Below are positions 1 to 7,070 of a stretch of DNA of 11,441 nt, in pieces. This DNA is from Allomyces macrogynus ATCC 38327. Lineage: Eukaryota; Blastocladiomycota; Blastocladiomycetes; Blastocladiales; Blastocladiaceae. The stretch lies in contig GG745360.1 in assembly GCA_000151295.1 (NCBI GenBank), positions 125,212 through 136,652 on the forward strand, in the 5' to 3' direction. Below the pieces are notes generated by a model that made no database searches, was not told where the DNA came from, and was given only the letters and a program-made list of their open reading frames with translations. Every line of letters begins with the position of its first letter. The first letter of the stretch is position 1. A program made the translations under genes and the position numbers.

Positions 1-285
1 GATTGGGCGCTCGCGCAGGATGCGGCGGCCGGTGGAGGAGCGCAGCATCTGGTCGCGGAGACGGACGAGCGCGGCGCGGCCCGTGGTCTCGCCGACGGCC
101 GCGACCATGTCTACCGAGTGGTAGCGGCAGGTGAGACGGCGGTGGTGGAGAGGTCGGCGCGGGGATCAGACAGGATCGATCGGACCAGCGCGAAGCGGGT
201 CGTGCAGCGCCTTGAGCCCGCCGCCCACCGTGAGCAGCACTTTTTCGAACAGCGAGGTCGGGATATGGGTCGGGTAGAGCTTCAT
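1..285 (-). CDS. COQ4: COQ4, ubiquinone biosynthesis protein (5' part only)
   Basis: Encodes the N-terminal part of COQ4, the mitochondrial inner-membrane matrix-side protein that organises the coenzyme Q synthome and is linked to C1 decarboxylation of the quinone ring. Exon 1 is 285-186 and starts MKLYPTHIPTS, matching the family's start of the mature domain (YPxHIPTxxxxKxLLxxG). A 75-nt intron (185-111) starts GTCCGA and ends GGTAG. Exon 2 (110-1) restores the frame with one carried base and gives DMVAAVGETTG...LRDQM...ILRERP, the hallmark 'DMVAxxGETTG' and 'ILxERP' blocks. The C-terminal half, with the family's HDxxH metal site, lies beyond the window edge. An in-frame TGA at 306-304 precedes this ATG, so no mitochondrial presequence is encoded directly upstream; a spliced leader exon may supply it. 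It is divergent from the METTL6-like gene. Confidence 0.93.
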
Positions 286-544
286 TTTCTTGGTTCGAGG
301 CGTTCAACTTGCAGCAGGTCGCGGCACAATCGTGTTTGGTTTGGCGACGAGAAAGGAGGCGGGAGACGCGACAGTAACCAACCGAAGGTGACCACAACAG
401 AAGTGGAGGGAACAAGAGTGATCACCAACCACCAATCAACATGAGCATCCTGCAGCACACATCGGCCTCCTCCTTTGCTTGCAGCCCGACGTTTTTTCAT
501 CGACCTCGACCGCTTGCACACATCTTCACAGCAAAGTGCCCGCA
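286..544. promoter_or_regulatory. Shared divergent intergenic region between COQ4 and the METTL6-like gene
   Basis: About 260 bp separates the two divergent start codons, so both core promoters must lie here. A CCAAT box followed by CA is visible on the plus strand at 432-436; a HAP/NF-Y site would suit a respiratory gene such as COQ4, but its use is inference. No TATA box stands out. An ATG at 441 is out of frame with the METTL6-like start at 545 and stays open to 908, so a transcript starting before 441 would carry a long overlapping upstream ORF. This suggests transcription starts between about 445 and 540, or that the UTR is spliced. Confidence 0.5.
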
Positions 545-1781
545 ATGGATCAGCATCATCCAGCAGCATCGGCGCCGGCGCGGACTGAACCCACGGCTGC
601 CGCACCAGCGCCACCATCACCTGTGGCCGAGTCTCAGGCCGGCCTGCAAGCACCTCCACGTAACCCGCCCGCGCACATCTTGGCCGACCGGATTGCGATC
701 ACCTTGGACGACGAACTCGTGGCCAAGGCACAGGAAGTGCTGGCCAAGGACAACAAGCCCGTGGCGCCGTTTTGGGTCAACAAGTACAAGCAGAATGCCG
801 CCAAGAATTGGGACCAGTTCTACAAGCGCAACACGACCAACTTTTACAAGGTCGGGTGGAATATATCGACGTTGGAGAGTCAATTACGCATGCGGACTGA
901 CACGATGATTGCTCGCTTGCAGGACCGGCACTGGACCGAGCGCGAGTTCCCCGAGCTGCAGTTTGGCGATGAAAAGAAGGTGCGCACGCTCCGGCCCAGT
1001 AGCGTGTGCTTGCGGGCATTGGATCGTCGCTGAGCGGCTCTTTGCTATCCACCAGGTGGTGTTCGAGGTTGGGTGCGGCGTCGGCAACTTCATCTTCCCG
1101 CTCATCAAGTCGCACCCGAACATGGTCGCCTACGCATGCGACTTTTCCGCAACGGCCGTCTCGTTCGTGCAGGTACTCCTCGTTTGGATCTCCACCTGTC
1201 ATCCATTCCACCCTTGGGCCTGATCCATCTCTACTTGGAACTCCAGAGCCACGAACTTTTTGACCCATCGCGATGCACGGCCTTTGTCGCCGACCTGACC
1301 AAGGACGACGTGACCGCCATCGTCCCGGCGGGCACTGTCGACCTGCTCTCGGCCATTTTCGTGCTCAGCGCGATCCCGCCCGAAAAAATGGACTACGCTG
1401 TCGAGAACCTCGCGCGGGTCCTGGCACCTGGCGGCAAAGTCCTGTTCCGCGACTACGGCCGGTACGACCAGGCGCAGCTGCGATTCAAGCCGGGCCATCG
1501 GCTCGAGGACGGGCTGTACGTGCGCCAGGACGGGACCATGGCGTTTTACTTCACCGTTGGTACGATTTCGGCTGGTCACGCGAGCGTTGGTATTTGGATT
1601 TCAGCGAATTGGGGCACTGACGCGACTACAATCGATAGAAATGCTGTCGGAGCTCTTTCAGCGGCACGGGTTCGACGTCGAGGTGTGCCAGTACGTCATC
1701 AAGAAGACGGTCAACCGGAAAAAGGAGCTCGAAATGGACCGCGTGTTTGTGCAGGGCAAGTTTGTCAAGCGCGCGAGCTGA
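545..1781 (+). CDS. METTL6: METTL6/Trm141-like tRNA (cytosine-32 N3)-methyltransferase
   Basis: S-adenosylmethionine-dependent methyltransferase of the METTL2/6/8 (yeast Trm140, fission yeast Trm141) family, which makes m3C at position 32 of tRNA; METTL6/Trm141 members act on tRNA-Ser. Five exons: 545-850, 923-979, 1056-1172, 1247-1559, 1639-1781 (936 nt, 311 aa). Introns are 72, 76, 74 and 79 nt, with CTGA-type branch sites before the acceptors. Joined exons give FYKRNTTNFYK-DRHWTEREFPEL (residues about 92-114), SAM motif EVGCGVGN (125-132), YACDF (147-151), DLTKDD (176-181), FVLSAIPPEKM, then RDYGRYDQAQLRF (228-240), YVRQDGT and a VNRKKELEMDRVFVQGKF ending. The FYKRNxTNF and C-terminal blocks look closer to METTL6 than METTL2. 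The start at 545 has G at -3 and +4; the frame is also open upstream to 479 but without an ATG. The first 40 residues are Ala/Pro-rich. Intron 1 is free of in-frame stops. Confidence 0.93.
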
Positions 1782-1906
1782 TTTTCTTTGGGCGAGCTTG
1801 CATTTTTGGAGTTATTTTTGGGAGTGTTGCAGGAAATAGCATGCCAGCAAATTGTTTATACTCGGGGACGGACCAAGAAGAGTGACCAGTGTTCTCGTTC
1901 TGCCCA

Positions 1907-1912
1907 AATAAA
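1907..1912 (+). terminator. Canonical polyadenylation hexamer AATAAA after the METTL6-like gene
   Basis: AATAAA lies 126 bp after the METTL6-like stop codon at 1779-1781, a normal 3'-UTR distance. Cleavage would be expected shortly downstream, about where the decayed region begins. Use of the site is inferred from position only. Confidence 0.5.
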
Positions 1913-1980
1913 TACAAGTCGCGTCGGCCTACCAGAACAGCCCTCCCAGAACTTGTTCAAGTCGACCACTGCGCAAACCA

Positions 1981-2972
1981 CACGCTGACCCCCTGGTGCT
2001 CTTCGTCGGCAAACCGGTGGAACACGGCGGGTGTCTGTCAACATTGTCGAGGCCAAATCAACTCTGCACCTCGTTCTCCCAAATGTGACCACATTCCGTG
2101 TTGCACTTGATCATGGGTACAAAGTCGGAATGCTCCCCATGATGCCGCAATGTCGCAAGATGCAAATTGCGGCTACGATTGTCCCGATGTGCGAGGATGT
2201 GTGAGCAGCTCGCATATCGGTTTGATTTGTGTCTTGGCACTGTGACGGATTTGCACGTCTGAGACCAGTCTGACAATCCAGTTGCTGTGCCTATCCACAC
2301 CCGTTTGCAGTCTCGCATGGGCCAGGCCCTCCAATGCGCCATCATCTTAACAACGGTTCTGTCGCGCATGCTGCCCACTTGCGAACAAACTGCACTTGTG
2401 CACAATGGGGGACAGCACTCTGGTCCTCCTGCGCCCATGGCCCTGGATATTCTGATCGTCCACACGAGCCCGGCATTGCCCATGTCGTCGCTAGAGTGTG
2501 ATTTCTCATGCCTGACCTCGCTCAAGACGCTCACAGTCAATGCCAATGTGGGCTGGCTCAAGCATGCCTGGCTCAGCTGCTCAAGCACTGCATGCAGCTC
2601 GCATCAATCCCAAACCTATGGCGCCTACATGCTCATGTTGCGGTTGCAGAGCCACTGTCCAAGGGCGAGGAGGACTTTGCTGCTGCGGCCACCAGCATCA
2701 AGGGCAAGCACGTGTTCCCATCGCTTCGTGATGTATGGATGACAGCTGGTTTCCTTGACATGGTGCACAATGCGCTCTTGACCAAAGTTTATTCCATCAC
2801 CCTGGAGGTGCTGCACATGCAGCAAGCGCACTCCAAGTGCGTGCACGTGCTGAATGCTCCGTCTCTCGAAATTCTCTGCTTGTATGCCATCCTGACCAGC
2901 AATTACCAAGGGGTGGCCAAGGAGCCCAGGCATATCGTGGTCTCTGGGTCCATGACGATGGGATTTAACTAG
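1981..2972 (+). pseudogene. Decayed leucine-rich-repeat-like (possibly F-box/LRR-type) coding sequence
   Basis: A protein-like reading runs through this stretch only if the frame changes several times. 1981-2030 reads DPLVLFVGKPVEHGG; the next piece, 2031-2201, gives VEAKSTLHLVLPNVTTFRVAL and ends at TGA 2202-2204. From 2203 to about 2573 another frame gives MSSLECDFSCLTSLKTLTVNA, with a TGA at 2260. From 2574 to the TAG at 2970-2972 a third frame gives FPSLRDVWMTAGF and APSLEILCLYAIL. The repeated 'xxLxxLxLxxA' spacing is what LRR/F-box-type fungal proteins show; the family assignment is inference. No plausible GT-AG introns of the local 63-79 nt type were found joining these frames, so indels and stops are the simpler reading. 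CpG is less depleted here than further right, so this part may be younger or separate. Confidence 0.42.
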
Positions 2973-3403
2973 GAAACGCTCCAACATGCGCCAAGGCTCA
3001 AGTAAATGATTCTGGAGGGGATCATGATGAGTCCGATCACAGTGGGTTGAGTGTGCTGTGATGGGTTTCTGTGCACTGCACATGCTGTCATTGTTGCCCC
3101 ATGTCATGGTCGTTTGACCATTTTGTTGTTGTGTTCTCCTGTCGTCGTTGTATCTTTGTGTTCTTTTGTCGTCATTTTCGCGCTTGCTCGTCGTTTTGCG
3201 CAGGTCGCTGTCATTTTGTCTGTCGTCGTTTTTGTGTGGGCAGCAGGGCAGTTTTGGCTCAAATTGCCACTGCATGTTGCTGTCGTTGCTGTCTTCTGCG
3301 CGTGGTTTTATTGAGAGCGCTTTGTTGACCTTGGCGTCTTCGTTGTTGTTCCAGACCAGCTTTGGTTCCACCCGGTTTGCATTTGTTCATTGCATGTTGA
3401 CTG
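2973..3403. other. Gene-free stretch with a T/G-rich, A-poor tract
   Basis: No coding signal convinced me here. Between roughly 3105 and 3360 the plus strand is dominated by T and G with GTC/GTT-like triplets; 3121-3240 contains only 4 A in 120 nt. The opposite strand is open for 248 codons (3371-2625) giving Asn/Asp/Gln-rich protein, but half of that is antisense to the LRR-like relic and the rest follows from the base skew, so I do not call it. Confidence 0.5.
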
Positions 3404-3646
3404 TTGTATTCTTTGCTTGTCCATTTCAAACAATGTTTGGCAGGGGCTATTGCAAACCGCCAAGTGAATAACATTCGCGAGAAGCCCTTGCACGTCCGAG
3501 CTTGGATTCTCATTAAATGCAGTGCATTGGCCTCTGACATGCCAAGTGGTGCAGATGTGAGAGAGTGGATGATTGTCTCAAGCGTTTGTCTGAACCAAAA
3601 AATGACCATTAGCTCCACCGAGTCCACTCTTCGTGGGTTGCAATGA
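3404..3646 (+). pseudogene. Short relic reading frame, unidentified
   Basis: An 80-codon open frame without an initiating ATG. The stretch from about 3447 reads as plausible protein (ANRQVNNIREKPLHVRAWIL, then LASDMPSGADVREWMIVSS). I do not recognise it. Because it follows the LRR-like relic on the same strand, it may be a further exon or the tail of the same decayed gene, but nothing joins them in frame. It ends with TGA at 3644-3646. Confidence 0.2.
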
Positions 3647-4273
3647 CGAAAAGGCGCTGGACGGCGAACGCACGGATCGTTTTGGTCAGGTGGTAGCAGT
3701 GCAAACTGACTGAACTGGTGTTGGCAATGACACACATCAGGACAAGGAAAAGAAGGCAACATGCAGCAAAGGGCACAGCTGGCACGCTGCAGCAGCATCC
3801 ATTGTACTGAAGAAGTTGACAGAAGCGCGCTCCCATGCAACCAGTGATTGTGAGCATGCCAGCCACAAAGTGTAACTGAGGAACATGGTGTGAGTCAGCA
3901 ACTGTGCTGTCATGAGCTGATGAGGGAGAAATATGAGCTGAGGCCTGCTGCTTCCACAAGTACCACATGGTGCCTACCAGACTGCAATCTAAAGTAACAT
4001 CTCAGGTAATTCTTGGCGTCCACATCCGTTCCAACCAATACAGTCTGACTGATGCCCTTCCCGCCATTTTGCATTGGGCCGTATAGTGGAGCAGCAGTCG
4101 ACATTTTCCACCCTGCAGCAACACTTTCTACAAATTCCGCAAGCTTGTAATGGCATAAATGGAGCCCATTCAGCAATCGCTTTGTCTTTAAAATGATTGG
4201 CGGGCTTCATTCCGCTCATCACAGCAAGCCCAATGTAGGGTTTGCGAGTGAGGAGGATGGTGTCTTGAGACAT
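3609..4273 (-). pseudogene. Relic reading frames on the minus strand, unidentified
   Basis: Starting at an ATG at 4273-4271, a frame gives MSQDTILLTRKPYIGLAVMSG...AIAEWAPFMP, then appears to continue more coherently after a frame change around 4150 as KLAEFVESVAAGWKMSTAAP...QTVLVGTDVDAKNYLR (to about 3990). A third frame from an ATG at 3968 down to 3609 is hydrophobic and Cys-rich in its middle (around LLFLVLMCVIANTSS), possibly a membrane segment. I recognise no family. A 60-nt GT-AG interval (about 4043 to 3984) could be an intron, but I could not decide between splicing and decay. Orientation is opposite to the relics on both sides, suggesting insertion of one element next to or into another. 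Confidence 0.22.
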
Positions 4274-4402
4274 GGATGTTGCCTTCCATCAAGCAAAAGT
4301 ATGGACAGTCCAGCAAGGAGTGCATCAGATTGAGGAGTCAATGGCATGTGTATGCTGTTATGTCATCCAAGATCAACAATCTGAGCTTGCAATGAAGTCC
4401 AA

Positions 4403-4439
4403 CCTTGGACGGATATCACCCTATGATATCCGTACAAGG
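4403..4439. repeat. Strong imperfect inverted repeat (16-bp arms, 5-nt loop)
   Basis: Left arm 4403-4418 and right arm 4424-4439 are reverse complements at 15 of 16 positions (core GGATATCA / TGATATCC), with loop CCCTA at 4419-4423. It lies between divergent relic frames inside the decayed block. It could be the terminal or subterminal hairpin of a transposable element, or a hairpin in an expressed RNA. No family can be named from this alone. Confidence 0.6.
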
Positions 4440-4804
4440 GACAGTTTGAACAGAACCCACAGAATGGACAGTCTTCAAGTGTAGACGACCTGCCAGGCCT
4501 GCTGGGCTCCTTGTGGGTTATGCCTGCATCTTCAGTGTCCTTCTCCATTCTTTTGAAAACTTTTCAGTCCTGTTAGTTACGGCAAATACTTCTTTCATGT
4601 GTCTAATACTGGCGATGCGTGAAGATGCAGCAGGGTGCAACAGGAAAGACCAAGATCAATCAAAGCACTTGCTCAACCAACAGTTCTCAACAGTCCATTT
4701 TCACCACACTCCAACTTCCAGCAAGCACCCACAACACTGTCTTGCATTTTTCGCCACCTGTTCCCACCCAGCCATCTCTCTGCAATCTTGAAAACCTCAC
4801 CACA

Positions 4805-5316
4805 ATGGCCACTCTCATTGCAGTGCAGCCAACCCACTTGCTGACCTGTGCCCCAACTCTTGCATGGTGCAATTTGCCACCTACCATGCCCTTTACTCGC
4901 TCCACCTGGTGTGTACTTGCCATGCTCGACCCAAACGCCATGACAAACACTGGTGCCAGCAGCAGCAGTAGCAGTAACTCAGCAACCTTTCATCAAATAT
5001 CTGCCCCAAGACTGCTGAACAGAACGTCATGAATGACAGCATCTGTGGCTCAAGAAACGTGGGAATGCTCACAGATGACGACAGGGACAACAATGCTGCT
5101 CAAGACTGTGGCTAGCAAGAGCCAACTGTGGCCAATCTCTTGCTGGTGGCTCTGAAATCTGTGGTAACTGCAGCATCTGCACATGCACTAGTGCCATTAC
5201 CAGCAAAGCCCTTGTCCATCTCACCATGCTCCCAGTGCAAGGAGTGTGATGAAGACCTGGAAAATGTACTGTGGTTGAGCAGAACTGCTCTCAACTTGTT
5301 TGGACTTCAAGCCTGA
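4805..5316 (+). pseudogene. Relic start-like ORFs, unidentified
   Basis: An ATG at 4805 sits in an excellent context (CACCACAATGG) after a C/T-rich leader-like stretch (about 4720-4800), as a real gene start would. Its frame (MATLIAVQPTHLLTCAPTLA...) closes after 75 codons with TGA at 5030-5032, following a Ser run encoded by AGC/AGT repeats (about 4957-4978). A second frame from ATG 5029 overlaps that stop, contains one TAG at 5113-5115, and runs to TGA at 5314-5316, with a CSQCKEC motif near the end. No family recognised. It probably represents the 5' end of the same broken gene as the frame at 5424-6230. Confidence 0.25.
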
Positions 5317-5423
5317 TGCTCAACTTTGCACCTGGTAGGCAGCCTTCTTGCACCAAACACACTTGAGTCGACCTGGCACTGCTGCTGGGAGCATGCAGGG
5401 AGCTGTGCAAACTGCTCAAGTGC

Positions 5424-6230
5424 ATGCTGAGCTTGTCCATGACCAGTGAGTTGGATGAGCACTGGGCCCACACCAAGCACATTTGGTGCATCACAAGTGA
5501 CACACAAGCGCAGATCTCAAACTCGACATTGGCAAGCAGTTCTACAGCTGCACCAGAAGTTCCAATATTGCTGCCACCTGATGCACTCCAATGGCTTGCT
5601 GCACACAAGGAGCAATGGCAGTCACAGCATGCCATGTTCATGTACCAGGAATTGGCCACACACATGGTGATGCTCCAGGAATCCAAAGACGCTCTGGTGC
5701 TGATCCCAGATTACAGTCCTGATGGCGCTGTGGTGGGTGTGGTGGTGCAGGCATGGGGCTGGGAAGTGCGCCCCAAGGGCATTGACTGGATGGTCCAGGC
5801 CATGCAGTACCTGGACATGACTGGCACAATGGTCATGCACACACTCTGGCTGTGCAACAAGCTGTTTGTGCTGCACACCATCACACCCAAATGCAATTTG
5901 TTGGGACTGCAACACTCTGGATTGTCACCAAGCTACACAAGCACAAGCCACCATTGGCCACATTCCTTGCTGACATGCTTGACCACCATGGTATTCATGC
6001 TGGAATACATTGCCTGGGCCAATGTGCAGCTGCTTGAAATTGTGCATTTCCACATGGCACAACCAACCACATTCCCATTCCTGCACCATCTCACAGCCAT
6101 CGACTTGCACAACCCAGCATTGATCCTGCTCATGACCTACTTGATCTTGTGCATGCACTTGACGCCCATGTTCCTGAATGAGTTGCCATTGGCCCTTGTG
6201 GCGGCCATGTACCTTGGCGCCATGACGTGA
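5424..6230 (+). CDS. Unidentified 268-codon ORF inside the CpG-depleted block
   Basis: ATG at 5424 opens 268 codons; the frame is open from just after a TGA near 5370. A run this long is unlikely by chance in DNA rich in TGA, so it is either a real gene or was coding until recently. The N-terminal half reads like soluble protein (LPPDALQWLAAHKEQWQ, residues 50-66; ALVLIPDYSPDGAVVGVVVQ, 90-109; WGWEVRPKGIDWMVQAM, 111-127). The C-terminal half is hydrophobic (about 181-207, 232-250, 254-266), which could be membrane spans or an effect of the CTG/ATG/TTG-rich composition. Around 5890 another frame also looks protein-like, so the original protein may switch frame there. I do not recognise a family and see no introns of the local type. 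It could equally be a pseudogene. Confidence 0.25.
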   Translation: MLSLSMTSELDEHWAHTKHIWCITSDTQAQISNSTLASSSTAAPEVPILLPPDALQWLAAHKEQWQSQHAMFMYQELATHMVMLQESKDALVLIPDYSPDGAVVGVVVQAWGWEVRPKGIDWMVQAMQYLDMTGTMVMHTLWLCNKLFVLHTITPKCNLLGLQHSGLSPSYTSTSHHWPHSLLTCLTTMVFMLEYIAWANVQLLEIVHFHMAQPTTFPFLHHLTAIDLHNPALILLMTYLILCMHLTPMFLNELPLALVAAMYLGAMT

Positions 6231-6529
6231 TTGCAGGGCATGATAACCCAGACTGCAAGTTGTGCACAGCCAAGCCCACATGATGGGCCAAATTATTGCT
6301 TGTGCATCTGTCAGCTGGGGCGTCAGACTTGTCAGGCAACTCAGGCGTGTGGACGCCATTCAAGTCAGCGCGCAGTAACACGAGTGATTCGTTGCTGTCT
6401 CAGCACCACAAGGGTAAGTTGTGGACGTCACACCACGCGCAGTTTGCACTTGGGCGCACATCAGCTGATTTGGTGCCTGTTATGGTCGAGCTTTCCTGTG
6501 ACGTGCAGGAGATCAAGACGTATGCGTGA
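5852..6529 (+). pseudogene. Reading frame interrupted only by TGA stops, overlapping the 268-codon ORF
   Basis: This frame is open for 226 codons apart from three stops, at 6035-6037, 6179-6181 and 6281-6283, and every one is TGA, as produced from CGA (Arg) by CpG decay. It reads KPPLATFLADMLDHHGIHAG early and CKLCTAKPT, WAKLLLVHLSAGASDLSGNSG and RTSADLVPVMVELSCDVQEIK late. A perfect donor-like GTAAGT sits at 6414, followed by several AG candidates, so the end may be spliced. No family recognised; it is an alternative reading of the same relic as the ORF at 5424-6230. Confidence 0.25.
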
Positions 6530-7070
6530 CATTTCGAGCAGCATGATGATTCCAAAAATAGAAGAGCACCGTTGTTGATATGCCAGGGCCAAGGCAAAGC
6601 TGGCGAGACGAGGAAACCTGGGAGAGCGCCTCATCAGTTGTCAAGTCCAACTGGCAAACGTCGCCAGCAACAACAACACCCTTGGCAAAAGTCAATCGAG
6701 ATCCGTCATGCACGACCAAAGTCGAGATCCATTCTGAAGGCACTACCATTCCGCTCTTCAGATTGTCACGGCTGCAGTCAGGACCAATTTGTCCCTGGCG
6801 AGGTCAGTTTCGGTCGAGCTGTCGCTGCTGGTGCGTGCACGGCCGTCATCTTTTCTTGAATTGCAGCAAGTTGAATGCAAAGAGTCGGCTGGTTTCCTCG
6901 TGCAAGAATGGGTTGGTGTTGCGAGATGATTTGCTGGCAACGATCCTAAAGTCACAACAGCCAGCAACGCGTCTCTTCGTCATTATTCATCGCCACATCT
7001 CTCGCGCGCCTCTGCACTCCATCTCCTCTCTCTCCCCACACCTTGACCGATTCCACACGTTGGCTGATTT
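6530..7070 (+). promoter_or_regulatory. Upstream region and likely core promoter/5'UTR of the tubulin cofactor E gene
   Basis: CpG frequency is intermediate to normal here, so this is outside the decayed block. From about 6990 to 7060 the plus strand is C/T-rich (CTCTCGCGCGCC, then repeated CTCTCTC), the usual look of a fungal TATA-less promoter or transcription start zone. An ATG ORF (6580-7191) crosses the region but overlaps the cofactor E start and has no recognisable domain, so I leave it uncalled. No other feature seen. Confidence 0.4.

Larger units (their letters stand above)
3690..6180. other. CpG-depleted, TpG/CpA-enriched block (methylation or RIP-like decay)
   Basis: Counting by hand, 4261-6180 (1,920 bp) contains about 21 CpG, where roughly 110-120 would be expected at its near-50% GC. 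By contrast 8641-8880, inside the tubulin cofactor E gene, has about 32 CpG in 240 bp. TG and CA dinucleotides are abundant throughout the block, as expected from C-to-T change at methylated CpG on both strands. CpG returns at about 6180-6240 on the right and gradually leftward of about 3700. This, with broken frames on both strands, marks the block as long silenced, most likely repeat-derived DNA; the mechanism is inference. Confidence 0.75.

Noticed and set aside
282..659. 125-codon minus-strand ORF upstream of COQ4, considered as a mitochondrial leader
   Set aside because: It is in a different frame from COQ4 and ends in TGA overlapping the COQ4 start; no splice pair joining it convincingly was found.
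3020..3040. Hammerhead-ribozyme-like string (TGATGAGTCC) with GAAAC at 2973-2977
   Set aside because: The core reads CATGATGAG rather than CTGATGA, and I found no stem III or stem II pairing that would join it to the GAAAC in either permuted order.
2625..3371. 248-codon minus-strand ORF, Asn/Asp/Gln-rich
   Set aside because: One half is antisense to the LRR-like relic and the other half is the complement of the T/G-rich tract, whose lack of A explains the absence of stops; no domain seen.
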